From: Hydractinia symbiolongicarpus
Lineage: Eukaryota; Cnidaria; Hydrozoa; Anthoathecata; Hydractiniidae
Assembly (NCBI RefSeq): GCF_029227915.1
Contig: NC_079878.1
Span: forward strand, 18,106,001 to 18,170,000
Length of the DNA stretch: 64,000 nt
Direction of reading: 5' to 3'
Below, in pieces: positions 22,872 through 35,859 of this stretch (positions are counted from its first letter, which is position 1; every line of letters starts with the position of its first letter). The notes below the pieces were generated by a model. The model saw nothing but the letters and a program-made list of their open reading frames with translations, ran no database searches and was not told the DNA's origin. Made by a program: the position numbers and the translations under genes.

Positions 22872-25049
22872 GAACACCATCAACTACATGCGCAGTCTTC
22901 TAAAGGCTGTAATACGGCTTTTTGCAGCCTAACAGGGACCTTACACGTAAATCACGTGCTTCAAGTAGCCTAGACCGGTGCGGATCGGTCTAGTCCTTCC
23001 ACTCTAAATGGACTACGACGTCTCAAGTCGTTTTCCATTCCGCAATGGGAATAGTACACCGTCAAGTACGTGCACAGTCATTTAAAGATTATAATACACC
23101 CTTTGGAAGCCTAATAGGGGCCTCACACGTCAATGATGTGCTTCTACGAGCATAGACAGGCAGCCATAGGTCTATTCCTTGCACTCTTAATGGACTAGGA
23201 CGCGTCAAGTCGTTTTCCATTCCGCAATGGCCATAGCACACCGTCAAGTACGTGCACAGTCTTCCAAAAGGTTATAATACGGCCTTTTGCAGCCTAATAA
23301 GGGCCTTACACGTAAATTATGTGCTTCGACGACCATAGACAGGTGGGGATTGGTCTAGTTCTTCCAATGCCAGTGAACTGGGACGCCTCAAGTCGTTTTC
23401 CATTCCGCAATGGCCATAGCACACCGTCAAGTACGTACACACTCTTCCAAATGGTTATAATACGGCCTTTTGCAGCCTAATTAGGGCCTTGCACGTAGAT
23501 GACGTGCTTTCACCACCATAGACAAGTCGGGATTGGTCTAGTCATTCCACTGTCAGTGGACTACTCGGCTCAAGTCATTTTCCAATCCGCAATAGCCATA
23601 GAGCACTATCAACTACATGCACAGTCTTCTAAAGGCTGTAATACGGCTTTTTGCAGCCTAACAGGGACCTTACACGTAAATCACGTGCTTCAAGTAGCCT
23701 AGACCGGTGCGGATCGGTCTACTCCTTCCACTCTAAATGGACTACGACGTCTCAAGTCGTTTTCCATTCCGCAATGGCCATAGAACACCGTCAAGTACGT
23801 GCACAGTCTTCCAAAAGGTTATAACACGGCCTTTTGCAGCCTAATAAAGGCCTTACACGTAAATGACGTGCTTCTACGAGCATAGACAGGTGGCCATAGG
23901 TATAGTCCTTGCACTCTTAATGGACTACGACGCATCAAGTCGTTTTCCAGTCCTCAATAGCCATAGAACACCGTCAAGTACGTGCACAGTCTTCCAAAAC
24001 GTTATAATACGGCCTTTTGCTGTCGAATAAAGGCCTTACACGTAAATCACGTGCTTCTACGAGCATAGACCGGCGGGGATCAGTCTAGTCCTTTCACACT
24101 CTATGAACTACGACGCCTCAAATCGTTTTCTATTCCGCAATGGCCATAGAACACCGTCAAGTACGTGCCCAAACTTCTAAAGCTTATAATACGGCCTTTT
24201 GCAGCCTAATAAGGGCCTTACACGTAAATGACGTGCTTCTACGAGCATAGACAGGTGGCCATAGGTCTAGTCCTTGCACTCTTAATGGACTATGACGCAA
24301 CAAGTCGATTTCCATTCCTCAATGGCCATAGAACACCATTAACTACATGCGCAGTCTTCTAAAGGCTGTAATACGGCTTTTTGCAGCCTAACAGGGATCT
24401 TACACGTAAATCACGTCTTCCAGGAGCCTAGACAGGTGAGGATCGGTCTGATCCTTCCACTCTCAATGGACTACGACGCCTCAAGTCGTTTTCCATTCCG
24501 CAATAGGAATAGTACACCGTCAAGTACGTGCACAGTCTTTTAAAGATTATAATACACCCTTTGGAAGCCTAATAGGGGCCTCACACGTCAATGATGTGCT
24601 TCTACGAGCATAGACAGGCAGCCATAGGTCTATTCCTTGGACTCTTAATGGACTAGGACGCGTCAAGTCGTTTTCCATTCCGCAATGGCCATAGCACACC
24701 GTCAAGTACGTGCACAGTCTTCCAAAAGGTTATAATACGGCCTTTTGCAGCCTAATAAGGGCCTTACACGTAAATTATGTGCTTCGACGACCATAGACAG
24801 GTGGGGATTGGTCTAGTTCTTCCAATGCCAGTGAACTGGGACGCCTCAAGTCATTTTCCATTCTGCAATGGCCATAGCACACCGTCAAGTACGTACACAC
24901 TCTGCCAAAAGGTTATAATACGGCCTTTTGCAGCCTAATTAGGGCCTTGTACGTAAATGACGTGCTTCCACCACCATAGACAAGTCGGCATTGGTCTAGT
25001 CATTCCACTGTCAGTGGACAACTCGGCTCAAGTCATTTTTTCAATCCGC

Positions 25050-26810
25050 AATAGCCATAGAGCACTATCAACTACATGCACAGTCTTCTAAAGGCTGTAA
25101 TACGGCTTTTTGCAGCCTAACAGGGACCTTACACATAAATCACGTGCTTCAAGTAGCCTAGACCGGTGCGGATCGGTCTAGTCCTTGCACTCTTAATGGA
25201 CTATGACGCAACAAGTCGTTTTCCATTCCTCAATGGCCATATAACACCATCAACTACATGCGCAGTCTTCTAAAGGCTGTAATACGGCTTTTTGCAGCCT
25301 AACAGGGATCTTACACGTTAATCACGTCTTCCAGGAGCCTAGACAGGTGAGGATCGGTCTGATCCTTCCACTTTCAATGGACTACGACGCCTCAAGTCGT
25401 TTTCCATCCCGCAATGGGAATGGTACACCGTCAAGTACTTGCACAGTCTTCTAAAGATTATAATACACCCTTTGGAAGCCTAATAGGGGCCTCACACGTC
25501 AATGATGTGCTTCTACGAGCATAGACAGGCAGCCATAGGTCTATTCCTTGCACTCTTAATGGACTATGACGCGTCAAGTCGTTTTTCATTCCGCAATGGC
25601 CATAGCACACCGTCAAGTACGTGCACAGTCATCCAAAAGGTTATAATACGGCCTTTTGCAGCCTAATAAGGGCCTTACACGTAAATTATGTGCTTCGACG
25701 ACCATAGACAGGTGGGGATTGGTCTAGTTCTTCCAATGCCAGTGGACTGAGACGCCTCAAGTCATTTTCCATTCTGCAATGGCCATAGCACACCGTCAAG
25801 TACGTACACACTCTTCCAAAAGGTTATAATACGGCCTTTTGCGGCCTAATTAGGGCCTTGTACGTAAATGACGTGCTTCCACGGCCATAGACAAGTCGGG
25901 ATTGGTGTAGTCATTCCACTGTCAGTGGACTACGACGAAAAGGGTTATAATACGGCCTTTTGCAGCCAAATAAAGGCCTTACACGTAAATGACGTGCTTC
26001 TACGAGCATAGACAGGTGGCCATAGGTCTAGTCCTTGCACTCTTAATGGACTACGACGCATCAAGTCGTTTTTTATTCCTCAATGGCCATAGAACACCAT
26101 CAACTACATGCGCAGTCTTCTAAAGGCTGTAATACGGCTTTTTGCAGACTAACAGGGACCTTACACGTAAATCACGTGCTTCAAGTAGCCTAGACCGGTG
26201 CGGATCGGTCTAGTCCTTCCACTCTAAATGGACTACGACGTCTCAAGTCGTTTTCCATTCCGCAATGGGAATAGTACACCGTCAAGTACGTGCACAGTCA
26301 TTTAAAGATTATAATACACCCTTTGGAAGCCTAATAGGGGCCTCACACGTCAATGATGTGCTTCTACGAGCATAGACAGGCAGCCATAGGTCTATTCCTT
26401 GCACTCGTAATGGACTAGGACGCGTCAAGTCGTTTTCCATTCCGCAATGGCCATAGCATACCGTCAAGTACGTGCACAGTCTTCCAAAAGGTTATAATAC
26501 GGCCTTTTGCAGCCTAATAAGGGCCTTACACGTAAATTATGTGCTTCGACGACCATAGACAGGTGGGGATTGGTCTAGTTCTTCCAATGCCAGTGAACTG
26601 GGACGCCTCAAGTCATTTTCCATTCTGCAATGGCCATAGCACACCGTCAAGTACGTACACACTCTTCCAAATGGGTATAATACGGCCTTTTGCAGCCTAA
26701 TTAGGGCCTTGCACGTAAGTGACGTGCTTTCACCACCATAGACAAGTCGGGATTGGTCTAGTCATTCTACTGTCAGTGGACTACTCGGCTCAAGTCATTT
26801 TCCAATCCGC
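25050..26810 (+). repeat. 1761-bp tandem duplication, copy 1 (left edge approximate)
   Basis: Every private variant checked here recurs 1761 bp downstream: cacataaatcacg (25133/26894), aatggtacaccg with caagtacttgcac (25430/27191), ttgcagactaac (26144/27905), gcactcgtaatgg (26401/28162), atagcataccg (26455/28216) and aaatgggtataat. 1761 bp is nine full monomers plus the shortened compound part. Divergence left of about 25045 sets the left edge. Confidence 0.8.
25788..26091 (+). repeat. Truncated compound monomer, copy 3 (304 bp)
   Basis: Same junction at 25933-25944. It carries ccacggccatagac near 25881 where copies 1 and 2 read ccacgaccatagac. It lies 3220 bp after copy 2 in matching flanking context, so it spread as part of a larger unit. 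Confidence 0.83.
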
Positions 26811-28652
26811 AATAGCCATAGAGCACTATCAACTACATGCACAGTCTTCTAAAGGCTGTAATACGGCTTTTTGCAGCCTAACAGGGACCTTACACATAAA
26901 TCACGTGCTTCAAGTAGCCTAGACCGGTGCGGATCGGTCTAGTCCTTGCACTCTTAATGGACTATGACGCAACAAGTCGTTTTCCATTCCTCAATGGCCA
27001 TATAACACCATCAACTACATGCGCAGTCTTCTAAAGGCTGTAATACGGCTTTTTGCAGCCTAACAGGGATCTTACACGTTAATCACGTCTTCCAGGAGCC
27101 TAGACAGGTGAGGATCGGTCTGATCCTTCCACTTTCAATGGACTACGACGCCTCAAGTCGTTTTCCATCCCGCAATGGGAATGGTACACCGTCAAGTACT
27201 TGCACAGTCTTCTAAAGATTATAATACACCCTTTGGAAGCCTAATAGGGGCCTCACACGTCAATGATGTGCTTCTACGAGCATAGACAGGCAGCCATAGG
27301 TCTATTCCTTGCACTCTTAATGGACTATGACGCGTCAAGTCGTTTTTCATTCCGCAATGGCCATAGCACACCGTCAAGTACGTGCACAGTCATCCAAAAG
27401 GTTATAATACGGCCTTTTGCAGCCTAATAAGGGCCTTACACGTAAATTATGTGCTTCGACGACCATAGACAGGTGGGGATTGGTCTAGTTCTTCCAATGC
27501 CAGTGGACTGAGACGCCTCAAGTCATTTTCCATTCTGCAATGGCCATAGCACACCGTCAAGTACGTACACACTCTTCCAAAAGGTTATAATACGGCCTTT
27601 TGCGGCCTAATTAGGGCCTTGTACGTAAATGACGTGCTTCCACGGCCATAGACAAGTCGGGATTGGTGTAGTCATTCCACTGTCAGTGGACTACGACGAA
27701 AAGGGTTATAATACGGCCTTTTGCAGCCAAATAAAGGCCTTACACGTAAATGACGTGCTTCTACGAGCATAGACAGGTGGCCATAGGTCTAGTCCTTGCA
27801 CTCTTAATGGACTACGACGCATCAAGTCGTTTTTTATTCCTCAATGGCCATAGAACACCATCAACTACATGCGCAGTCTTCTAAAGGCTGTAATACGGCT
27901 TTTTGCAGACTAACAGGGACCTTACACGTAAATCACGTGCTTCAAGTAGCCTAGACCGGTGCGGATCGGTCTAGTCCTTCCACTCTAAATGGACTACGAC
28001 GTCTCAAGTCGTTTTCCATTCCGCAATGGGAATAGTACACCGTCAAGTACGTGCACAGTCATTTAAAGATTATAATACACCCTTTGGAAGCCTAATAGGG
28101 GCCTCACACGTCAATGATGTGCTTCTACGAGCATAGACAGGCAGCCATAGGTCTATTCCTTGCACTCGTAATGGACTAGGACGCGTCAAGTCGTTTTCCA
28201 TTCCGCAATGGCCATAGCATACCGTCAAGTACGTGCACAGTCTTCCAAAAGGTTATAATACGGCCTTTTGCAGCCTAATAAGGGCCTTACACGTAAATTA
28301 TGTGCTTCGACGACCATAGACAGGTGGGGATTGGTCTAGTTCTTCCAATGCCAGTGAACTGGGACGCCTCAAGTCATTTTCCATTCTGCAATGGCCATAG
28401 CACACCGTCAAGTACGTACACACTCTTCCAAATGGGTATAATACGGCCTTTTGCAGCCTAATTAGGGCCTTGCACGTAAGTGACGTGCTTTCACCACCAT
28501 AGACAAGTCGGGATTGGTCTAGTCATTCTACTGTCAGTGGACTACTCGGCTCAAGTCATTTTCCAATCCGCAATAGCCATAGAGCACTATCAACTACATG
28601 CACAGTCTTCTAAAGGCTGTAATACGGCTTTTTGCAGCCTAACAGGGACCTT
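26811..28652 (+). repeat. 1761-bp tandem duplication, copy 2 plus start of a third
   Basis: Second copy of the unit above. The identity continues a little beyond one period, to the H monomer near 28650, where acacgtaaat replaces the acacataaat of the two upstream positions. That marks the edge of the duplicated tract. I noticed no difference between copies inside it. Confidence 0.8.
27549..27852 (+). repeat. Truncated compound monomer, copy 4 (304 bp)
   Basis: It lies exactly 1761 bp after copy 3 and shares its private ccacggccatagac marker (27641). The two are products of the 1761-bp tandem duplication. Confidence 0.83.
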
Positions 28653-31600
28653 ACACGTAAATCACGTGCTTCAATTAGCCTAGACCGGTGCGGATCGGTC
28701 TAGTCCTTCCACTCTAAATGGACTACGACGTCTCAAGTCGTTTTCCATTCCGCAATGGCCATAGAACACCATCAAGTACGTGCACAGTCTTTCAAAAGGT
28801 TATAACACGGCCTTTTGCAGCCTAATAAAGGCCTTACACGTAAATGACGTGCTTCTACGAGCATAGACAGGTGGCCATAGGTATAGTCCTTGCACTCTTA
28901 ATGGACTACGACGCATCAAGTCGTTTTCCAGTCCTCAATAGCCATAGAACACCGTCAAGTACGTGCACAGTCTTCCAAAACGTCATAATACGGCCTTTTG
29001 CTGTCGAATAAAGGCCTTACACGTAAATCACGTGCTTCTACGAGCATAGACCGGCGGGGATCAGTCTAGTCCTTTCACACTCTATGAACTACGACGCCTC
29101 AAATCGTTTTCTATTCCGCAATGGCCATAGAACACCGTCAAGTACGTGCCCAAACTTCTAAAGCTTATAATACGGCCTTTTGCAGCCTAATAAGGGCCTT
29201 ACACGTAAATGACGTGCTTCTACGAGCATAGACAGGTGGCCATAGGTCTAGTCCTTGCACTCTTAATGGACTATGACGCAACAAGTCGTTTTCCATTCCT
29301 CAATGGCCATAGAACACCATCAACTACATGCGCAGTCTTCTAAAAGCTGTAATACGGCTTTTTGCAGCCTAACAGGGATCTTACACGTAAATCACGTCTT
29401 CCAGGAGCCTAGACAGGTGAGGATCGGTCTGATCCTTCCACTTTTAATGGACTACGACGCCTCAAGTCGTTTTCCATCCCGCAATGGGAATAGTACACCG
29501 TCAAGTACGTGCACAGTCTTCTAAAGATTATAATACACCCTTTGGAAGCCTAATAGGGGCCTCACACGTCAATGATGTGCTTCTACGAGCATAGACAGGC
29601 AGCCATAGGTCTATTCCTTGCACTCTTAATGGACTAGGACGCTTCAAGTCGTTTTTTATTCCGCAATGGCCATAGCACACCGTCAAGTACGTGCACAGTC
29701 ATCCAAAAGGTTATAATACGGCCTTTTGCAGCCTAATAAGGGCCTTACACGTAAATTATGTGCTTCGACGACCATAGACAGGTGGAGATTGGTCTAGTTC
29801 TTTCAATGCCAGTGGACTGAGACGCCTCAAGTCATTTTCCATTCTCCAATAACCATAGCACACCGTCAAGTACGTACACACCCTTCCAAAAGGTTATAAT
29901 ACGGCCTTTTGCAGCCTAATTAGGGCCTTGTACGTAAATAACGTGCTTCCACGACCATAGACAAGTCGGGATTTATGTAGTCATTCCACTGTCAGTGGAC
30001 TACGACGGCTCAAGTCATTTTCCAATCCGCAATAGCCATAGAGCACTATCAACTACATGCACAGTCTTCTAAAGGCTGTAATACGGCTTTTTGCAGCCTA
30101 ACAGGGGCGCTACACGTAAATCACGTGCTTCAAGTAGCCTCGACCGCTGCGGATCAGTCTAGTCCTTTCACACTCTATGAACTACGACGCCTCAAATCGT
30201 TTTCTATTCCGCAATGGCCATAGAACACCGTCAAGTACGTGCACAGTCTTCCAAAGGGTTATAATACGGCCTTTTGCAGCCTAATAAAGGCCTTACACGT
30301 AAATCACGTGCTTCTACGAGCATAGACCGGCGGGGATCAGTCTAGTCCTTTCACACTCTATGAACTACGACGCGTCAAATCGTTTTCTATTCTGCAATGG
30401 CCATAGAACACCGTCAAGTACGTGCCCAAACTTCTAAAGCTTATAATACGGCCTTTTGCAGCCTAATAAGGGCCTTACACGTAAATGACGTGCTTCTACG
30501 AGCATAGACAGGTGGCCATAGGTCTAGTCCTTGCACTCTTAATGGACTATGACGCAACAAGTCGTTTTCCATTCTTTAATGGCCATAGAACACCATCAAC
30601 TACATGCGCAGTCTTCTAAAGGCTGTAATACCGCTTTTTGCAGCCTAACAGGGATCTTACACGTAAATCACGTCTTCCAGGACCTAGACAGGTGAGGATC
30701 GGTCTGATCCTTCCACTCTCAATGGACTACGACGCCTCAAGTCGTTTTCCATTCCGCAATGGGAATAGTACACCGTCAAGTACGTGCACAGTCTTCTAAA
30801 GATTATAATACACCCTTTGGAAGCCTAATAGGGGCCTCACACGTCAATGATGTGCTTCTATGAGCATAGACAGGCAGCCATAGGTCTATTCCTTGCACTC
30901 CTAATGGACTAGGACGCGTCAAGTCGTTTTCCATTCCGCAATGGCCATAGCACACCGTCAAGTACGTGCACAGTCTTCCAAAAGGTTATAATACGGCCTT
31001 TTGCAGCCTAATAAACGCCTTACATGTAAATGACGTGCTTTTACGAGCATAGACCGGCGGGGATCAGTCTAATTCTTTCACACTCTATGAACTACGACGC
31101 CTCAAATCGTTTTCTATTCCGCAATTGCCATAGAACACCATCAACTACATGCGCAGTCTTCTAAAGGTTATAATACGGCCTTTTGCAGGCTAATACGGGC
31201 CTTCACGTAAATCACGTCTTCCAGGAGCCTAGACAGGTGAGGATCGGTCTGATCCTTCCCCCCTCAATAGACTACGACGCCTCAAGTCGTTTTCCATTCT
31301 GCAATGGCCATAGAACACCATCAACTGCATGCACGGCCTTCTAAAATTTGTAGTACGGTCTTTTGCAGCCTAATATGGGTCTTATACGTTAATTACGTGC
31401 TTCTACGAGTATAGACAGGTGGCCATAGGTCTAGTCCTTCCACTCTAAATGGACTACGACGTCTCAAGTCGTTTTCCATTCCGCAATGGCCGTAGAACAC
31501 CGTCAAGTACGTGCACAGTCTTCCAAAAGGTTATAACACGGCCTTTTGCAGCCTAATAAAGGCCTTACACGTAAATGACGTGCTTCTACGAGCATAGACA

Positions 31601-33314
31601 GGTGGCCATAGGTCTAGTCCTTGCACTCTTAATGGACTACGACGCATCAAGTCGTTTTCCAGTCCTCAATAGCCATAGAACACCGTCAAGTACGTGCACA
31701 GTCTTCCAAAACGTTATAATACGGCCTTTTGCTGTCGAATAAATGCCTTACACGTAAATGACGTGCTTCTACGAGCATTGACCGGCGGGGATCAGTCTAG
31801 TCCTTTCACACTCTATGAACTACGACGCGTCAAATCGTTTTCTATTCTGCAATGGCTATAGAACACCGTCAAGTACGTGCCCAAACTTCTAAAGCTTATA
31901 ATACGGCCTTTTGCAGCCTAATAAGGGCCTTACACGTAAATGACGTGCTTCTACGAGCATAGACAGGTGGCCATAGGTCTAGTCCTTGCACTCTTAATGG
32001 ACTATGACGCAACAAGTCGTTTTCCATTCCTTAATGGCCATAGAACACCATCAACTACATGCGCAGTCTTCTAAAGGCTGTAATACCGCTTTTTGCAGCC
32101 TAACAGGGATCTTACACGTAAATCACGTCTTCCAGGACCTAGACAGGTGAGGATCGGTCTGATCCTTCCACTCTCAATGGTCTACGACGCCTCAAGTCGT
32201 TTTCCATTCTCCAATGGCTATAGCACACCGTCAAGTACGTACACACCCTTCCAAAAGGTTATAATACGGCCTTTTGCAGCCTAATTAGGGCCTTGTACGT
32301 AAGTGACGTGCTTCCACGACCATAGGCAAGTCGGGATTGATGTAGTCATTCCACTGTCAGTGGACTACGACGGCTCAAGTCATTTTCCAATCCGCAATAG
32401 CCATAGAGCACTATCAACTACATGCACAGTCTTCTAAAGGCTGTAATACGGCTTTTTGCAGCCTAACAGGGGCGCTACACGTAAATCACGTGCTTCAAGT
32501 AGCCTCGACCGCTGCGGATCAGTCTAGTCCTTTCACACTCTATGAACTACGACGCCTCAAATTGTTTTCTATTCCGCAATGGCCATAGAACACTGTCAAG
32601 TACGTGCACAGTCTTCCAAAGGGTTATAATACGGCCTTTTGCAGCCTAATAAAGGCCTTACACGTAAATCACGTGCTTCTACGAGCATAGACCGGCGGGG
32701 ATCAGTCTAGTCCTTTCACACTCTATGAACTACGACGCGTCAAATCGTTTTCTATTCTGCAATGGCCATAGAACACCGTCAAGTACGTGCCCAAACTTCT
32801 AAAGCTTATAATACGGCCTTTTGCAGCCTAATAAGGGCCTTACACGTAAATGACGTGCTTCTACGAGCATAGACAGGTGGCCATAGGTCTAGTCCTTGCA
32901 CTCTTAATGGACTATGACGCAACAAGTCGTTTTCCATTCTTTAATGGCCATAGAACACCATCAACTACATGCGCAGTCTTCTAAAGGCTGTAATACCGCT
33001 TTTTGCAGCCTAACAGGGATCTTACACGTAAATCACGTCTTCCAAGACCTAGACAGGTGAGGATCGGTCTGATCCTTCCACTCTCAATGGACTACGACGC
33101 CTCAAGTCGTTTTCCATTCCGCAATGGGAATAGTACACCGTCAAGTACGTGCACAGTCTTCTAAAGATTATAATACACCCTTTGGAAGCCTAATAGGGGC
33201 CTCACACGTCAATGATGTGCTTCTATGAGCATAGACAGGCAGCCATAGGTCTATTCCTTGCACTCTTAATGGACTAGGACGCGTCAAGTCGTTTTCCATT
33301 CCGCAATGGCCATA

Positions 33315-33497
33315 GCACACCGTCAAGTACGTGCACAGTCTTCCAAAAGGTTATAATACGGCCTTTGGCAGCCTAATAAACGCCTTACATGTAAATGACG
33401 TGCTTTTACGAGCATAGACCGGCGGGGATCAGTCTAATTCTTTCACACTCTATGAACTACGACGCCTCAAATCGTTTTCTATTCCGCAATTGCCATA
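33315..33497 (+). repeat. Monomer type L (reference copy, 183 bp)
   Basis: B-like in its second half (accggcggggatcagtc, cactctatgaac), but with cctaataaacgccttacatg, gacgtgcttttacgag and the end caattgccata. The caattgcc end is a specific marker that also appears in the first 5 kb (near 4005) and repeatedly between 31 and 50 kb. Confidence 0.8.
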
Positions 33498-33678
33498 GAA
33501 CCCCATCAACTACATGCGCAGTCTTCTAAAGGTTATAATACGGCCTTTTGCAGGCTAATACGGGCCTTACACGTAAATCACGTCTTCCAGGAGCCTAGAC
33601 AGGTGAGGATCGGTCTGATCCTTCCCCCCTCAATAGACTACGACGCCTCAAGTCGTTTTCCTTTCTGCAATGGCCATA
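33498..33678 (+). repeat. Monomer type M (reference copy, 181 bp)
   Basis: D-like head and tail, but with ttttgcaggctaatacggg and a C-rich gatccttcccccctcaatag in place of the D sequence gatccttccactctcaatgg. The second half of the C run removes the ccactc motif common to the other types. It follows L and precedes K or an A/B type in the 31-50 kb region. Confidence 0.8.
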
Positions 33679-33860
33679 GAACACCATCAACTGCATGCAC
33701 GGCCTTCTAAAATTTGTAGTACGGTCTTTTGCAGCCTAATAGGGGTCTTATACGTTAATTACGTGCTTCTACGAGTATAGACAGGTGGCCATAGGTCTAG
33801 TCCTTCCACTCTAAATGGACTACGACGTCTCAAGTCGTTTTCCATTCCGCAATGGCCATA

Positions 33861-34950
33861 GAACACCGTCAAGTACGTGCCCAAACTTCTAAAGCTTATA
33901 ATACGGCCTTTTGCAGCCTAATAAGGGCCTTACACGTAAATGACGTGCTTCTACGAGCATAGACAGGTGGCCATAGGTCTAGTCCTTGCACTCTTAATGG
34001 ACTATGACGCAACAAGTCGTTTTCCATTCCTTAATGGCCATAGAACACCATCAAATACATGCGCAGTCTTCTAAAGGCTGTAATACCGCTTTTTGCAGCC
34101 TAACAGGGATCTTACACGTAAATCACGTCTTCCAGGACCTAGACAGGTGAGGATCGGTCTGATCCTTCCACTCTCAATGGACTACGACGCCTCAAGTCGT
34201 TTTCCATTCCGCAATGGGAATAGTACACCGTCAAGTACGTGCACAGTCTTCTAAAGATTATAATACACCCTTTGGAAGCCTAATAGGGGCCTCACACGTC
34301 AATGATGTGCTTCTATGAGCATAGACAGGCAGCCATAGGTCTATTCCTTGCACTCTTAATGGACTAGGACGCGTCAAGTCGTTTTTCATTCCGCAATGGC
34401 CATAGCACACCGTCAAGTACGTGCACAGTCTTCCAAAAGGTTATAATACGGCCTTTGGCAGCCTAATAAACGCCTTACATGTAAATGACGTGCTTTTACG
34501 AGCATAGACCGTCGGGGATCAGTCTAATTCTTTCACACTCTATGAACTACGACGCCTCAAATCGTTTTCTATTCCGCAATTGCCATAGAACCCCATCAAC
34601 TACATGCGCAGTCTTCTAAAGGTTATAATACGGCCTTTTGCAGGCTAATACGGGCCTTACACGTAAATCACGTCTTCCAGGAGCCTAGACAGGTGAGGAT
34701 CGGTCTGATCCTTCCCCCCTCAATAGACTACGACGCCTCAAGTCGTTTTCCTTTCTGCAATGGCCATAGAACACCATCAACTGCATGCACGGCCTTCTAA
34801 AATTTGTAGTACGGTCTTTTGCAGCCTAATAGGGGTCTTATACGTTAATTACGTGCTTCTACGAGTATAGACAGGTGGCCATAGGTCTAGTCCTTCCACT
34901 CTAAATGGACTACGACGTCTCAAGTCGTTTTCCATTCCGCAATGGCCATA
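33861..34950 (+). repeat. 1090-bp six-monomer sub-unit, copy 2
   Basis: Same order C-D-E-L-M-K as 32771-33860, with private variants catcaaatacatg near 34050 and accgtcgggg near 34509. Both copies recur at +6187 (38958-40047 and 40048-41137). Confidence 0.85.
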
Positions 34951-35495
34951 GAACACCGTCAAGTACGTGCCCAAACTTCTAAAGCTTATAATACGGCCTT
35001 TTGCAGCCTAATAAGGGCCTTACACGTAAATGACGTGCTTCTACGAGCATAGACAGGTGGCCATAGGTCTAGTCCTTGCACTCTTAATGGACTATGACGC
35101 AACAAGTCGTTTTCCATTCCTTAATGGCCATAGAACACCATCAACTACATGCGCAGTCTTTTAAAGGCTGTAATACCGCTTTTTGCAGCCTAACAGGGAT
35201 CTTACACGTAAATCACGTCTTCCAGGACCTAGACAGGTGAGGATCGGTCTGATCCTTCCCCCCTCAATAGACTACGACGCCTCAAGTCGTTTTCCATTCC
35301 GCAATGGCCATAGAACACCGTCAAGTACGTGCACAGTCTTCCAAAACGTTATAATACGGCCTTTTGCTGCCGAATAAAGGCCTTACACGTAAATGACGTG
35401 CTTCTACGAGCATAGACCGGCGGGGATCAGTCTAGTCCTTTCACACTCTATGAACTACGATGCCTCAAATCGTTTTCTATTCCGCAATGGCCATA

Positions 35496-35677
35496 GAACA
35501 CCGTCAAGTACGTGCACAAACTTCTAAAGGTTATAATACGGCCTTTTGCAGCCTAATAAGAGCGTATCACGTAAATCACGACCTTCCCGGAGCCCAGACT
35601 TGTTGCCATAGGTCTTGTCCTTCCACTCATCATGGACTACGACGTCTCAAGTCGTTTTCCATTCTGCAATGGCCATA
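35496..35677 (+). repeat. Monomer type J (reference copy, 182 bp)
   Basis: Recognised by cgtgcacaaacttctaaagg, cctaataagagcgta, aaatcacgaccttcccggag, cccagacttgttgccatag and ccactcatcatggactac. It occurs in the first 5 kb (e.g. 1094-1275) and again after 35 kb, but I did not see it between about 5 and 31 kb. It is usually followed by K. Confidence 0.82.
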
Positions 35678-35859
35678 GAACACCATCAACTGCATGCACG
35701 GCCTTCTAAAATTTGTAGTACGGTCTTTTGCAGCCTAATAGGGGTCTTATACGTTAATTACGTGCTTCTACGAGCATAGACCGGTGAGGATCGGTTCAGT
35801 CTTTCCACTCTAAATGGACTACGACGTCTCAAGTCGTTTTTCATTCCGCAATGGCCATA
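35678..35859 (+). repeat. Monomer type K (reference copy, 182 bp)
   Basis: Recognised by the palindrome TGCATGCA in catcaactgcatgcacgg, ccttctaaaatttgtagtac, ggtcttttgcagcctaatag, cttatacgttaattacgtgc, gaggatcggttcagtc and tttccactctaaatggac. Its core (aatttgtagtacggtc) is the only one that loses the TATAATAC-like string. Same distribution as J: before 5 kb and after 31 kb. Confidence 0.82.

Larger units (their letters stand above)
18732..31677 (+). repeat. HOR-derived block with truncated compound monomers
   Basis: D-E-F-G-H-A-B-C order is still recognisable (e.g. 19.1-20.0, 23.5-25.1, 28.5-30.0 kb), interrupted by the 304-bp compound monomers and by skipped monomers. A 3220-bp shift relates ~22.0-23.6 kb to ~25.2-26.8 kb, followed by a 1761-bp tandem duplication. 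From about 30.9 kb, L, M and K types re-enter, marking the transition to the next block. No gene is seen. Confidence 0.78.
32771..33860 (+). repeat. 1090-bp six-monomer sub-unit, copy 1 (C-D-E-L-M-K)
   Basis: Six monomers in the order C, D, E, L, M, K. It is repeated next door at 33861-34950, and a third C-D start follows at 34951. Small differences separate the copies (caagacctag/caggacctag, tttaatgg/cttaatgg, ggcgggg/gtcgggg), so this duplication predates the 6187-bp one that carries both copies. Confidence 0.85.

Noticed and set aside
35678-35859. RNA polymerase III B-box-like gatcggttcagtc in K monomers (tRNA or SINE origin)
   Set aside because: It diverges from GGTTCGANNCC at several fixed bases, no A box lies at a suitable distance, and no cloverleaf can be drawn.
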